Made by a program: the position numbers and the translations under genes. The notes under the pieces are model-generated. The model was given only the letters and a program-made list of their open reading frames with translations. It was not told the origin of the DNA and made no database searches. A DNA stretch of 11,906 bases from CAZVLE01 sp964627855 (GTDB taxonomy: Bacteria; Bacillota; Dethiobacteria; DTU022), in NCBI GenBank assembly GCA_964627855.1, contig CAZVLE010000134.1, positions 1-11,906 of the forward strand. Reading direction: 5' to 3'. Shown piece by piece: positions 1 to 7,629 of the stretch (the first letter of the stretch is position 1; each line of letters begins with the position of its first letter).

Positions 1-697
1 TTTCTGTTTTTTGATCTGCTGCCATCAATCCGCATTTTGCGCCTAACTCCACTGCCATATTGCTGATTGTAAATCTGGCCTCCACCGAAAGTTCATCGAT
101 CACTTCACCAGAGAATTCGAGGGCCATATAGGTGGCGCCATCAGCCGTTAATTGCCCGGCAAGAAAAATGATCAGGTCTTTGGAGTAGACTCCGGCTGCC
201 AGCTTTCCGTTTAAAACCACCTTGATGGTTTCCGGCACTTTGAACCATAGTTTACCGGAAATCATACCTGCCGCCAAATCGGTGGAGCCGACACCAGTTG
301 AAAAAACATTTATCGCCCCGTAGGTGCAAGTGTGCGAATCAGCCCCAATCACCAACTGACCCGGCAGGACATGACCCTGTTCAGGAAGCAGCTGGTGACA
401 AACTCCATCACCAATATCGTAGAAGTGAATCTTTTGCTCCTGGGCAAACTCCCGCATCTGTTTGTGGAGGGCAGATACTCCTTCAACCGGGCTGGGGGCG
501 CTGTGATCTATAACCATTGCCACCCGGTTCGGGTCAAAAACCCGCTTAGCCTTCATTTCTTTAAAAACCCTGATTGCCAACGGTGAGGTTCCATCCTGTC
601 CCATCACAAAGTCAAGATTGGCAATAACAATATCTCCCGCATTTGCGTCCTGATTACTTTTATTGGAGAGGATTTTTTCGGCAATTGTTTTTCCCAT
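1..697 (-). CDS. leuC: 3-isopropylmalate dehydratase large subunit family (LeuC/homoaconitase type), partial
   Basis: This is the N-terminal 232 codons of an aconitase-superfamily hydro-lyase. LeuC with LeuD isomerises 2- to 3-isopropylmalate in leucine synthesis, in the cytosol. I translated it from the ATG at 697; the 3' end runs off the window. Visible family motifs are IDHSAPSP, DIGDGVCHQ and GADSHTCTYGA followed by GVGSTDLA. The [4Fe-4S] ligand cysteines lie in the part not shown. An AAGGAG site sits 6 nt before the start. The short LeuC-like form (beginning MGKTIAEKIL) belongs to the branch shared by archaeal-type LeuC, homoaconitase and dimethylmalate dehydratase, so the substrate cannot be fixed from this fragment; a small subunit would be expected just downstream. 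It follows the NfsA-like gene on the same strand after 82 bp and could be cotranscribed with it. Family membership is very sure, the leucine-pathway role likely. Confidence 0.88.
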   Translation of the reverse strand, partial: MGKTIAEKILSNKSNQDANAGDIVIANLDFVMGQDGTSPLAIRVFKEMKAKRVFDPNRVAMVIDHSAPSPVEGVSALHKQMREFAQEQKIHFYDIGDGVCHQLLPEQGHVLPGQLVIGADSHTCTYGAINVFSTGVGSTDLAAGMISGKLWFKVPETIKVVLNGKLAAGVYSKDLIIFLAGQLTADGATYMALEFSGEVIDELSVEARFTISNMAVELGAKCGLMAADQKTE

Positions 698-779
698 TGA
701 CTGCTCCTTTCAGCTTGGCAAATCGGTTCTCATTGGAGCGATTTGTAACAAGGCAAACGCTGTAATGCTCCTATTCTCT

Positions 780-1514
780 TTACCTCTGGGCAAACCCTTT
801 TCCCCGCAAGTGAGGCCCCACATCCGGACGCGGTTTAGCCATCATGTAAGCGGCAGATCTTTCGCTCCAGGAAACTTCATCGATCCCGCCGGAACGATCC
901 CTGTAGTAATTTCGCATCAGCTCTTCGTACTCTTCAATTAGCTCTTGATCCCCATCCTCGTGGTAAAGCTCGCGCTTGAAAATAACGTCCTTGGGAAGGC
1001 GTGGCTTTTGCGGATTATCTTCAGCCGGATAACCGAGGCACATCCCGAATAGTGGGAAGACCAGCTCAGGCAGTTTTAAAAGAGCGCTTGCCTGGTCCAA
1101 GTCATTGCGAATACCGCCGATAAAAACCCCGCCCAGGCCCAGGAATTGAGCGGCAATCATAGCTTTTTGAGCGGCCAGGGTTACATCAACCGTGGCCATA
1201 ATCAGCATCTCCATATTTCCTAAAATTTCCACATCAAGCTCTTCCCAGTATTTTTTACTGCGCTGCAGATCCGCACAAAATATTAAGAATAAGGGGCATT
1301 TTTCGATCCAGCTCTGCCCTCCGGCTAAAACAGCAAATTTTTCACGTTTTGCGGGATCATCTACCCGGATAATGGTATAGGCCTGAAAATGACTTGAAGT
1401 TGCAGCCCACTGGGCCGCTTCGATAATCGCTTCCACTTTTTCCGGCTCTACTGCCTTATCAGTGAATGTCCTTACTGAGCGGTGGGCATAAAGGATCTTT
1501 AGCGGATCATTCAT
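780..1514 (-). CDS. nfsA: NfsA-like NAD(P)H-dependent FMN nitroreductase
   Basis: This is a 244-residue flavin oxidoreductase, close to the roughly 240 residues of E. coli NfsA. The family binds FMN and uses NADPH to reduce nitroaromatics, quinones or flavins in the cytosol. It shows the N-terminal HRSVR phosphate-binding motif (residues 11-15), the central GLGGVFIGGIRN segment (126-137), LFGMCLGYP (155-163) and a long C-terminal extension with YYRDR and SWSER, all typical of the NfsA/FRP group rather than the NfsB group. An upstream in-frame ATG at 1556 gives a 14-residue extension that does not resemble the family. I chose the ATG at 1514 because a perfect AGGAGG lies 6 nt before it; the adjacent ATG at 1517 is only 3 nt away. 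It lies between the large c-di-GMP gene and the leuC-like gene, all on the minus strand. The natural substrate is unknown. Confidence 0.9.
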   Translation of the reverse strand: MNDPLKILYAHRSVRTFTDKAVEPEKVEAIIEAAQWAATSSHFQAYTIIRVDDPAKREKFAVLAGGQSWIEKCPLFLIFCADLQRSKKYWEELDVEILGNMEMLIMATVDVTLAAQKAMIAAQFLGLGGVFIGGIRNDLDQASALLKLPELVFPLFGMCLGYPAEDNPQKPRLPKDVIFKRELYHEDGDQELIEEYEELMRNYYRDRSGGIDEVSWSERSAAYMMAKPRPDVGPHLRGKGFAQR

Positions 1515-1520
1515 CATTAT

Positions 1521-1526
1521 CCTCCT
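1521..1526 (-). promoter_or_regulatory. Ribosome binding site that fixes the nfsA-like start
   Basis: A perfect AGGAGG on the minus strand lies 6 nt before the ATG at 1514 and 3 nt before the one at 1517. It lies inside the longer reading frame that begins at 1556, which argues that the longer start is not used. Confidence 0.75.
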
Positions 1527-1562
1527 AACAGGTAAACCATCATAATTTAAAAGCATTATCAG

Positions 1563-1592
1563 TTCTGCCTTCTACCAGGGGTTCAGGCAGAA
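1563..1592 (-). terminator. Hairpin between the c-di-GMP gene and nfsA, possible terminator
   Basis: A perfect 8-bp inverted repeat (TTCTGCCT and AGGCAGAA) with a 14-nt loop lies about 40 nt after the stop of the 982-residue gene. The stem is not followed by an immediate U-tract; the nearest run of T is about 10 nt later. It could be an inefficient terminator, an attenuator or an RNA-stability element. The sequence shows the hairpin, but its role is inference. Confidence 0.3.
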
Positions 1593-1630
1593 ATATAAAA
1601 GTGAATCTTAAAGGCAGCAAGCAATCTCTC

Positions 1631-4579
1631 CTAAGTTTGATAAACGGTTAGAAAATGCGCTACCAGTTCCGGATCAAAATGCGAACCGGCACACCTTTTA
1701 AACTCGGCGATAATCGCATCTGGTTGCATTGCTTTTTTGTAGGGACGACCGTTACTCATCACCTCAAAAGCATCAGCTAGTGCCGTAATTCTGGCCAGTA
1801 AAGGTATTTCTTTACCCTTAAGACCCTGGGGATAGCCGGTTCCATCCCATTTCTCATGATGCGATAAGATGCCTTCGGCAACATGAGCAAATTCTTCGGT
1901 AGCCCTCGCAATGCGGAAGCCGGTTTCGGCATGTTTTTTCATTATGTTCCATTCATCATCCGATAGAGCATCCTTCTTGGTTAACAGTTCTTCCGGAATA
2001 TTTATTTTGCCGATATCATGCAGGGTTATTAAGAGATTAAGCCGGTTGAGCTCAGAATCCGGCAAACCAACCCGATGCCCTATTTTTAAAGCAATTTCCT
2101 GCATGTTTCTTGTGTGGATTTCAGTTTCGTAACTTTTTTCGGCCAGAGTTTTAAGCAGGGCCGATAAAACAGCGCTCTTACCGCTTCTGCTTTCGGTGAG
2201 CTTACTTTGGTACATCTTATCTTCCGCTTCTTTTAAGACATCTTTCATTTTTTGATCGCTTTGGCTTTTAACAGCCACGCCAAATGACATGGTAATCGGT
2301 ACTTCTTCCACATATTCTTCCCGGTAAGCCTGATCTATTCTTCTGCTGATTTCCTGAGCCTCCCGCTCAGCTGTTCCGGGTAGAAGAATAATAAATTCAT
2401 CCCCGCCAAACCGGGCTATTATATCTTCTTCACGGCAAGATTTTTTCATTATGTCAGCAGCTTTTTTTAGCATTTCATCACCAACGACATGCCCATAAGT
2501 GTCATTTACCAGTTTCAGGCCGTTAACATCAGCCATAATAACACTGACCGGCGTTTGCCTGCCTTTGCCATATCTGAGAAACTCTTCTTCCAGGTAATAC
2601 CTGTTATAGAGGCCGGTCAGCTGATCATGAAAGCTCATGTAGGCAATCTTCTCTTCAGTCCTATTTCTGCTTATGGCATTGGCAATTATTTCTGCCACAA
2701 CGTTTAACAGGTAGATATGATCCTCTGCCAAATCTCCTGTCCTGGTAACAGTTTCGTAGCCAAAGGCTCCAATAATGGCACCATGATCCCTTAGGGGTAT
2801 AGCTAGAAGTGACTTAATCCCCTCAATTTGAAAATCAGCCTGATCGATAGCTGCTTCTTCAGGCAGATTATCTACATTTTCAATATAAACATAGCGACTG
2901 TTGAAGATTCTATCGGTCCACCAGGGGACCTTTGTCACAGGAAAATTTTGGTTTCTTTGTTTCTGCGGCTCAATCCCCCTGGCACAACATTCGTGGGTTA
3001 CGGTAAAGTGAGTCTTATCGTCATTATATAAAAGCACATAACTGCGATCTGCATTAAAGAGCTTTCCTGTTGATTCGATTGCCCTGTTAATTCCATCATC
3101 TAAGGAGCCGGTCGGCAAGCTGATGAAATATGAAGAGATATCAGAAACCATCTTTTCGTATTGCAATTGGAATTGCAGCGACTCATTGGTTTTCCGGCGC
3201 TCTTCGATATTGGCAATCAACTCTGCAAAAACCCTTAACAGCGCAATTTCTGTCTCCGTAAATTCTTTTACTTCCTTAACAGCATCAAAACCAACAAAAC
3301 CAATATTCTTAGAACCCTGCATTAAAGGAATTAATAGCAGTGACTTAATCCCCTGGGGCTCGATGATCTTTCTGATACTATTATCTTCAGGCAGATCGGC
3401 GACGGAATGCACCATAAAGATTTCGCCTCTTTGATGGGGCTCCAATAAATCACTCAGTTGATCCAGAGCTACAGCCTTCAAATTGTTAATCTGGGGAGAG
3501 ATCTCCTGAGCACACCACTCATGAGTATTGATTGTGATAGCATGTTCATAGTCATTAATAAATATATAGACGCGATCGAGCTCACTAAAAATACCGATTT
3601 CTTCAAGCATTTTATCTAAAGCAGCGTCTACTGCATCAAGCTTGATATTTATCAGTTCAGTAGCCATACCCATTAATAGCTGCTGAAGACGCTCTCTGTT
3701 TAGAAGTTCTTCTTCGACCCTTTTACTATCAGTGATATCCCTGGCCGAACCAACCACACCGATAAGCTCTCCATTGCCGTCAAACAGAGGCGCTTTACGA
3801 ACGTCAAGGAAGAGAAACCGGCCTTTAACATTACCATATTCATCAAATTGCATCGGCCGCATTTCCTGTAAAGTTATGGAATCCGAATCCATACACAACT
3901 CCCCGAAGGTATGCCAGTCAGGATTATCCGGATGAGTTTCACGTTCACGTTTGGCAAAAAATAGATCAGTTTTTCCCAGCGGTTCTTCTGTATCTTTTGC
4001 ATTGAGGAGGTTCCGGCAAATAGCCTCATTGGCAAATATATATCTGCGTTCCAAATCCTTCGCCCACAGCATGTCCGGCATGGTATCACTCATTAATCTA
4101 ATTAGGGAATAAAAACCATGGTATTTCTCTTCTCTCTCCATCAAGGCCTGCTCTGCTATTTTGCGATCGGTAACATCGCGGAATATCCCCCGGGTATGTT
4201 CAAACTGTCCGTCTTTGTCAAATTTTACATTGATATTGCCTTCCACCATAATTGCTGTACCATCTTTTGCAACAAAGACTGCATCCACTCCTTCAAATGC
4301 CGCTCCGGAAACTACCTTTTTAAAGGCTTCCATACAGTGCTCCATTGAATCAGGGTGAATAACATCCCACAGTGTCAGCTTTTCAATTTCTACAGAACTA
4401 TATTTCAAGACAGATAACCAGCCCTGGTTTACAAACACAAACCTGCCGTTGCTATCAACACACTGAATTAAATCTTTTGCCTTATCGACCAGATCTCTGT
4501 AATGTTCATCAATATCAAAAACACTTTTTTCTGAGTTTAGATCTACGGAAAGTTTTGTTGAGTTGTTATTATTTTTCAT
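1631..4579 (-). CDS. PAS-PAS-GAF-GAF-GGDEF-HD-GYP c-di-GMP synthase/phosphodiesterase
   Basis: This is a 982-residue cytosolic signalling protein that could both make c-di-GMP (GGDEF) and degrade it (HD-GYP). Domains in order: PAS about 27-140, ending FRDVTDRK; PAS about 160-288, ending ARDITDSKR; GAF about 300-458; a second, related GAF about 475-636; GGDEF about 648-800; HD-GYP about 805-980. The synthase signature GGDEF is at 725-729, with an inhibitory-site RxxD (R716-D719) exactly 5 residues before it. The phosphodiesterase shows H822, HDIGK 854-858, H883, H907-H908, the GYP motif 915-917 and D936, so both catalytic centres look complete. No membrane segment is visible, so it probably senses a soluble ligand or redox/light cue through PAS/GAF. 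The start ATG is preceded by AGGGAG at 9 nt. It has its own putative promoter about 150 nt upstream. The sensed signal and net activity are unknown. Confidence 0.95.
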   Translation of the reverse strand: MKNNNNSTKLSVDLNSEKSVFDIDEHYRDLVDKAKDLIQCVDSNGRFVFVNQGWLSVLKYSSVEIEKLTLWDVIHPDSMEHCMEAFKKVVSGAAFEGVDAVFVAKDGTAIMVEGNINVKFDKDGQFEHTRGIFRDVTDRKIAEQALMEREEKYHGFYSLIRLMSDTMPDMLWAKDLERRYIFANEAICRNLLNAKDTEEPLGKTDLFFAKRERETHPDNPDWHTFGELCMDSDSITLQEMRPMQFDEYGNVKGRFLFLDVRKAPLFDGNGELIGVVGSARDITDSKRVEEELLNRERLQQLLMGMATELINIKLDAVDAALDKMLEEIGIFSELDRVYIFINDYEHAITINTHEWCAQEISPQINNLKAVALDQLSDLLEPHQRGEIFMVHSVADLPEDNSIRKIIEPQGIKSLLLIPLMQGSKNIGFVGFDAVKEVKEFTETEIALLRVFAELIANIEERRKTNESLQFQLQYEKMVSDISSYFISLPTGSLDDGINRAIESTGKLFNADRSYVLLYNDDKTHFTVTHECCARGIEPQKQRNQNFPVTKVPWWTDRIFNSRYVYIENVDNLPEEAAIDQADFQIEGIKSLLAIPLRDHGAIIGAFGYETVTRTGDLAEDHIYLLNVVAEIIANAISRNRTEEKIAYMSFHDQLTGLYNRYYLEEEFLRYGKGRQTPVSVIMADVNGLKLVNDTYGHVVGDEMLKKAADIMKKSCREEDIIARFGGDEFIILLPGTAEREAQEISRRIDQAYREEYVEEVPITMSFGVAVKSQSDQKMKDVLKEAEDKMYQSKLTESRSGKSAVLSALLKTLAEKSYETEIHTRNMQEIALKIGHRVGLPDSELNRLNLLITLHDIGKINIPEELLTKKDALSDDEWNIMKKHAETGFRIARATEEFAHVAEGILSHHEKWDGTGYPQGLKGKEIPLLARITALADAFEVMSNGRPYKKAMQPDAIIAEFKRCAGSHFDPELVAHFLTVYQT

Positions 4580-4729
4580 TAAACCAAGCTCCCTTGAACA
4601 ACTTAGTCACTTTTGCAAAAAACTGCGGTTCAGACAAAAATCAATACTGATAAGGCGTAAATCTAGGCATAGAATTATTGCAGCGACAATAGTAGCAAGC
4701 TATTTTAATAATCATTCTAAATTTTATCC

Positions 4730-4758
4730 ACTGTAATTGCAATCTGCTTTTGGGTCAA
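4730..4758 (-). promoter_or_regulatory. SigA-type promoter for the GGDEF/HD-GYP gene
   Basis: On the minus strand, TTGACC (4753-4758) and TACAGT (4730-4735) are separated by exactly 17 nt, giving 5/6 and 4/6 matches to the vegetative consensus. Transcription would start near 4723, leaving a leader of about 140 nt before the ATG at 4579. I found no recognisable riboswitch core in the leader. Confidence 0.5.
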
Positions 4759-4812
4759 TACAACAACGTTATTCTAATCATTCATTCAGAGCTTTCAGCT
4801 CAACTGGTTAAA

Positions 4813-5355
4813 TTATTCTGCCCAGTGCTCAGGGTGGTCTAAGGCTTCGGCGCATTTTACCTTGCCCTTGACTGTTCCTATAGAGCCGGGGCTTAATTCC
4901 AAGACCATCCATGCTTCTTCCACAGCAGCGTGAATTGGATATGGTGCTTCTAAACCCTGCCGGCCGGCCGGTTTAAAACCGAAACGGGGATAGTATTCCG
5001 GATGACCAAGCACAAAGACCAGCTTCACTTTGGCATCAGCCAAGAGTTTTAACCCTTTAGTGATCAAGCCGCCGCCAATTCCCTGCTTTTGAAACCCCGG
5101 TTTGACAGCTAAGGGAGCCAGGATGGCTGATTCGACTTCTACAAAACCTTTAACTTTAGCTTTGGTAAACAGAATATGGCCCACGATTTCCTGGTGATGC
5201 AAGGCGATCAACGAGAGCAAGGGCTGCGCAGTCGGATCCATTAATAAATCCTTAACCAGCTTCACGATAACCGGCCCTTCGGTTTCACCAAAAGCTTCCT
5301 CTTCCACTGCCAGCAAACCGATTAGATCCTGCTCTTTGGATTCCCTTATCTCCAT
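4813..5355 (-). CDS. GNAT family N-acetyltransferase (YhbS-like)
   Basis: This is a 180-residue acetyl-CoA-dependent acetyltransferase of the GNAT fold, of typical length for the YhbS/COG3153 group. The acetyl-CoA pyrophosphate loop is visible as V84 followed by KPGFQKQGIGGGLI (85-98), which contains the Q-x-x-G-x-G motif at 89-94. The downstream GHPEYYPRFGF (117-127) is a hallmark of this subgroup. The N-terminus (MEIRESKEQD) is the usual first strand and helix. An AGGAG site lies 9 nt before the ATG. It follows the S51-like fusion gene on the same strand after 71 bp with no obvious terminator between, so cotranscription is plausible. The substrate cannot be read from the sequence; members of this group are suggested to act on small molecules or protein amines. 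Confidence 0.88.
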   Translation of the reverse strand: MEIRESKEQDLIGLLAVEEEAFGETEGPVIVKLVKDLLMDPTAQPLLSLIALHHQEIVGHILFTKAKVKGFVEVESAILAPLAVKPGFQKQGIGGGLITKGLKLLADAKVKLVFVLGHPEYYPRFGFKPAGRQGLEAPYPIHAAVEEAWMVLELSPGSIGTVKGKVKCAEALDHPEHWAE

Positions 5356-5426
5356 TAACGATAACTCCTGTTTTGAGGTTTATTATTTAAGAACTGGGGC
5401 TGAATGGGGACAACTAGTCTGTAACA

Positions 5427-6701
5427 TTAGATGGTCCACCGCGGCCCTGTTTCCGTATCTTCAAGGACAATTCCGGAATGATGCAGGATATCGCGGATTC
5501 GGTCGGCCTCTTCCCATCTTTTTGCATCCCGGTATTCTTCCCTAAATACGACTAACGCTGCTACTACTCTTTTAAGCTGATCAGGGACAAAGTTAGCTAG
5601 CTCCGTAATTGCTGTTCCCGTAAGGACAATCATCTCCCGAAAGATCTCCCTGCCCTGAGAGATAAATTCCGGGTTTTCAAGGTCAAGCTGCGCCTGCCAC
5701 AGGAACCGATCGGCTTCCAAAATTTGTGTAACCATAACCATTACATTCTGCTCTTTAAGCGCGTTCTGAAAAGTATCTTCGATAGCATGCATTTTCTGCC
5801 AAAAAGCCGGATCAGGTTGTGTTTTTTCCGTTACCCCCGTAAAAGGCCTACAGCCGTCCGTGCTTTTTGTCCTCGCTGTGATTTCATCTTGCCCAGATGA
5901 TACAAAGTCGCCTTTGAGCAGCTTAAATGGTATCAATTCGCCTTTAGAGAAGCAGTACTCAGCGCTACCCCGCCTGACAGTTACCCGGCCCAGGCCATCA
6001 ATTGCAGCTGTTTGAACTGCAAAATCAAGGATGCAAACGGTATGTTCATCAATCCCTAATATTGTTGCATCGGGAGGCAACATCGCCTCAAGAGCGGTGA
6101 ATCTTTTCTCACCCATGTAGCAGAAACGGGTGTCGTGGTTACCCCCTTCAGCGTTGTTCCAGTGCGGTATCACAACCATTTCAAGACCCATATTGCCGAG
6201 AATGTTCAAACCCGGCAACCAATGTAATGGTTCGCCTACTTTATAGATTTCATAAACCGGTAGAGTATAGCTGCCCACTGAAAGGGCAGCTGCACTGGCG
6301 GCAACCAGGCAACCACCCCGATTGATCATCGCACCAAGTAAAGTCGGGATTGGCGTTGCCTCGAGCTGACGGACATTATAGGTTGGGCTGCCCGGCCCGA
6401 TTAGCACATATCCGGCCCTGCCGAGCAGACCGAAAATATTTTCTGTTTGCTCGCTTTTTTCTGCTTCGTTTGATTTAAATGAGGCAACTTCAATCGTATG
6501 GAGAACTTGCGCTTTAAAGTACTCCACCGCCCGCCGGGAAATCAGATCGACGTTCTCCTGAAACCCTGCCGGGGTATCAAGAAACAGGGCAAGATCGCCG
6601 GATTTCTGATCAACCAATAACCTCTTGTGGGTTTCAACCATCGTTCCTGAAAGCTCTCCCGAACCGATTAGGGCAATTTTTCCCTGCGCCTGAGCCATCA
6701 T
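5427..6701 (-). CDS. Peptidase S51/cyanophycinase-like protein fused to a CysRS-type C-terminal domain
   Basis: This 424-residue protein appears to have two parts. Residues about 7-265 resemble the class-I amidotransferase-like fold of peptidase E/cyanophycinase: GKIALIGSGE at the start, VLIGPGSPTY (99-108), a nucleophile-elbow-like AASAAALSVG (134-143) with candidate Ser136, and candidate His180 in VVIPHWNNAEGG. The family elbow is normally SAGA; here the Gly is Ala. Residues about 300-424 resemble the anticodon-binding and tail region of cysteinyl-tRNA synthetase: a helical DALR-like stretch, then REEYRDAKRWEEADRIRD (387-404) and GIVLEDTETGPRW (410-422), which fits the CysRS ending. No synthetase catalytic domain (HIGH/KMSKS) is present. 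The start is the first of two adjacent ATGs (6701 or 6698), 5 or 8 nt after AAAGGGG. It lies 98 bp downstream of the HepT-like gene. The function is unknown; a tRNA-linked hydrolase is speculation. Confidence 0.8.
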   Translation of the reverse strand: MMAQAQGKIALIGSGELSGTMVETHKRLLVDQKSGDLALFLDTPAGFQENVDLISRRAVEYFKAQVLHTIEVASFKSNEAEKSEQTENIFGLLGRAGYVLIGPGSPTYNVRQLEATPIPTLLGAMINRGGCLVAASAAALSVGSYTLPVYEIYKVGEPLHWLPGLNILGNMGLEMVVIPHWNNAEGGNHDTRFCYMGEKRFTALEAMLPPDATILGIDEHTVCILDFAVQTAAIDGLGRVTVRRGSAEYCFSKGELIPFKLLKGDFVSSGQDEITARTKSTDGCRPFTGVTEKTQPDPAFWQKMHAIEDTFQNALKEQNVMVMVTQILEADRFLWQAQLDLENPEFISQGREIFREMIVLTGTAITELANFVPDQLKRVVAALVVFREEYRDAKRWEEADRIRDILHHSGIVLEDTETGPRWTI

Positions 6702-6799
6702 TCAGACCCCTTTGCTTCCTTGATTAAATTTAATTCTAACACTCTACCCACTTAACCTCTATCGTGATCAGGATTGGTCAGGCAGCATCATACCGTGGA

Positions 6800-7324
6800 T
6801 TATCTTATCCCGGGCATGAAAATACAGTTCAGAAATAATAGTTCCTTTTCCAATCTGGCGTAAACCTCCGGCAGACTAAGAATCATCTTCTCGAGTTTTA
6901 CCGCAGTGACAACAGAAGAATGGCGATGGTAATTTAAGAAGAGCACCAGGTAATCCTCCAGCAATGATGCTGTCTGACCTGACAGCACAGAAGACCGCTG
7001 ATCGGGAATGGGCGCTCTCAGCAACCGAATCAACCGGTAGTGCCAATCAAGGCTGCCCGGTATCCAGCGGTCTGTGATGCGAGCAATCTGCAGCAGGCAT
7101 TCTTCAACAAGAAGATAGAAGTCGTAAAGACAGCTGCATAAGTAGAGCAGTCTACGCCGATCAGTATCGGATGAAAGCGGACAATCTCCCGAAATATGGG
7201 CGACTATTTTCCCCATTTCAGTAAGGTTTTGTTCAATAACAAAGCAAGCTTTCTCAAGGCTCACTCTTGAAGGCGCGGTCATACTTTGCTGAAAGCGCCT
7301 GATATCAAGATCGTCTAAACTCAA
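6800..7324 (-). CDS. Small helical protein, degenerate HepT-like
   Basis: This is a 174-residue, mostly helical protein. The middle and C-terminal half (about 55-168) fit the pattern of HepT-like proteins: RRRLLYLCSCLYDFYLLVEE, then WIPGSLDWHYRLIRLL, VLSGQTASLLEDYL, and a closing LPEVYARLEKEL. In HepT RNases the active site is an Arg...His...Tyr motif in the helix after the LLEDYL-like segment. Here that place reads FLNYHRHSS (129-137), so the expected Arg and Tyr appear to be Leu and Ser, and activity may be lost. No MntA-type nucleotidyltransferase antitoxin is next to it. The start is a TTG whose codon overlaps the preceding stop as TTGA, with AAGGA 6 nt upstream, indicating translational coupling to the coiled-coil gene. 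The gene is certain as a reading frame; the HepT assignment is moderate and rests on pattern recognition only. Confidence 0.7.
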   Translation of the reverse strand: MSLDDLDIRRFQQSMTAPSRVSLEKACFVIEQNLTEMGKIVAHISGDCPLSSDTDRRRLLYLCSCLYDFYLLVEECLLQIARITDRWIPGSLDWHYRLIRLLRAPIPDQRSSVLSGQTASLLEDYLVLFLNYHRHSSVVTAVKLEKMILSLPEVYARLEKELLFLNCIFMPGIR

Positions 7325-7626
7325 TCTTTATCCTTTTCCCACTTAAACTTTGACTTTGCTTCGATAAAACCGGAAGATAAGGCTTCCCAGGCAGAGTCAA
7401 ATCCTTCCCGCAATGCCTCAAAAGCTTCCTCGTTCGTATCAACTAACTCTTTTAGCTTAGCAGACCCTTCCTTAATTTTCTGCTCCAAAACTTTGATCTG
7501 ATCAGGTAGATTTTTCACCGCTTCCGACCCGGCAGTCTGAGCCTGAGCTTTAAGTTTCTTCAGTTCTTCCTTCCATACATCCAACTGCTCTTGCATTTTT
7601 TGACGATAACTATCTTTATTCTCCAC
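7321..7626 (-). CDS. Short coiled-coil protein, sll1863-like stress-response family
   Basis: This is a 101-residue, highly charged, soluble protein with no signal peptide or membrane segment. It starts with ENKDSYRQKMQEQLDVWKE and continues with heptad-like KKLKAQ, IKVLEQKIKEGSAKLKEL, and then amphipathic FEALREGFDSAWEALSSGF. This resembles the small proteins annotated as sll1863-family stress-response or apolipoprotein-like coiled coils. Their molecular role is not established. The start is GTG at 7626, with AAGGGGG 8 nt upstream inside the end of the DHH gene; only 3 nt separate the DHH stop from this start. Its own stop overlaps the TTG start of the HepT-like gene. It is the middle member of a tightly packed operon. 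Confidence 0.8.
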   Translation of the reverse strand: MENKDSYRQKMQEQLDVWKEELKKLKAQAQTAGSEAVKNLPDQIKVLEQKIKEGSAKLKELVDTNEEAFEALREGFDSAWEALSSGFIEAKSKFKWEKDKD

Positions 7627-7629
7627 CTG

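Noticed and set aside
719..745. 7-bp inverted repeat (CAAATCG/CGATTTG) between nfsA and leuC
   Set aside because: It has a 13-nt loop, an AT-rich stem and no U-tract, so it is not a credible terminator.
663..941. 92-codon plus-strand reading frame across the nfsA/leuC junction
   Set aside because: It overlaps the 5' end of the leuC-like gene and the 3' end of the nfsA-like gene on the opposite strand, and its product is not recognisable.
3123..3434. 103-codon plus-strand reading frame
   Set aside because: It is antisense to the GAF region of the GGDEF/HD-GYP gene, with no motif and no good ribosome binding site.
4580..4722. c-di-GMP riboswitch in the leader of the GGDEF/HD-GYP gene
   Set aside because: I could not find the conserved GEMM-type core sequences; the idea came from context only.
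4789..4801. 5-bp hairpin with a 3-nt loop just after the GNAT stop
   Set aside because: The stem is too short and no T-run follows on the minus strand; too weak to call a terminator.
6723..6734. Perfect 12-bp palindrome ATTAAATTTAAT upstream of the S51-like gene
   Set aside because: Pure A/T palindromes of this length arise easily in AT-rich spacers, and no second copy or nearby promoter supports an operator.
6800..7626. HepT-like gene plus coiled-coil gene read as a toxin-antitoxin pair
   Set aside because: The upstream small protein is not an MntA-type nucleotidyltransferase and the HepT-like active site looks degraded, so a toxin-antitoxin call is not supported.
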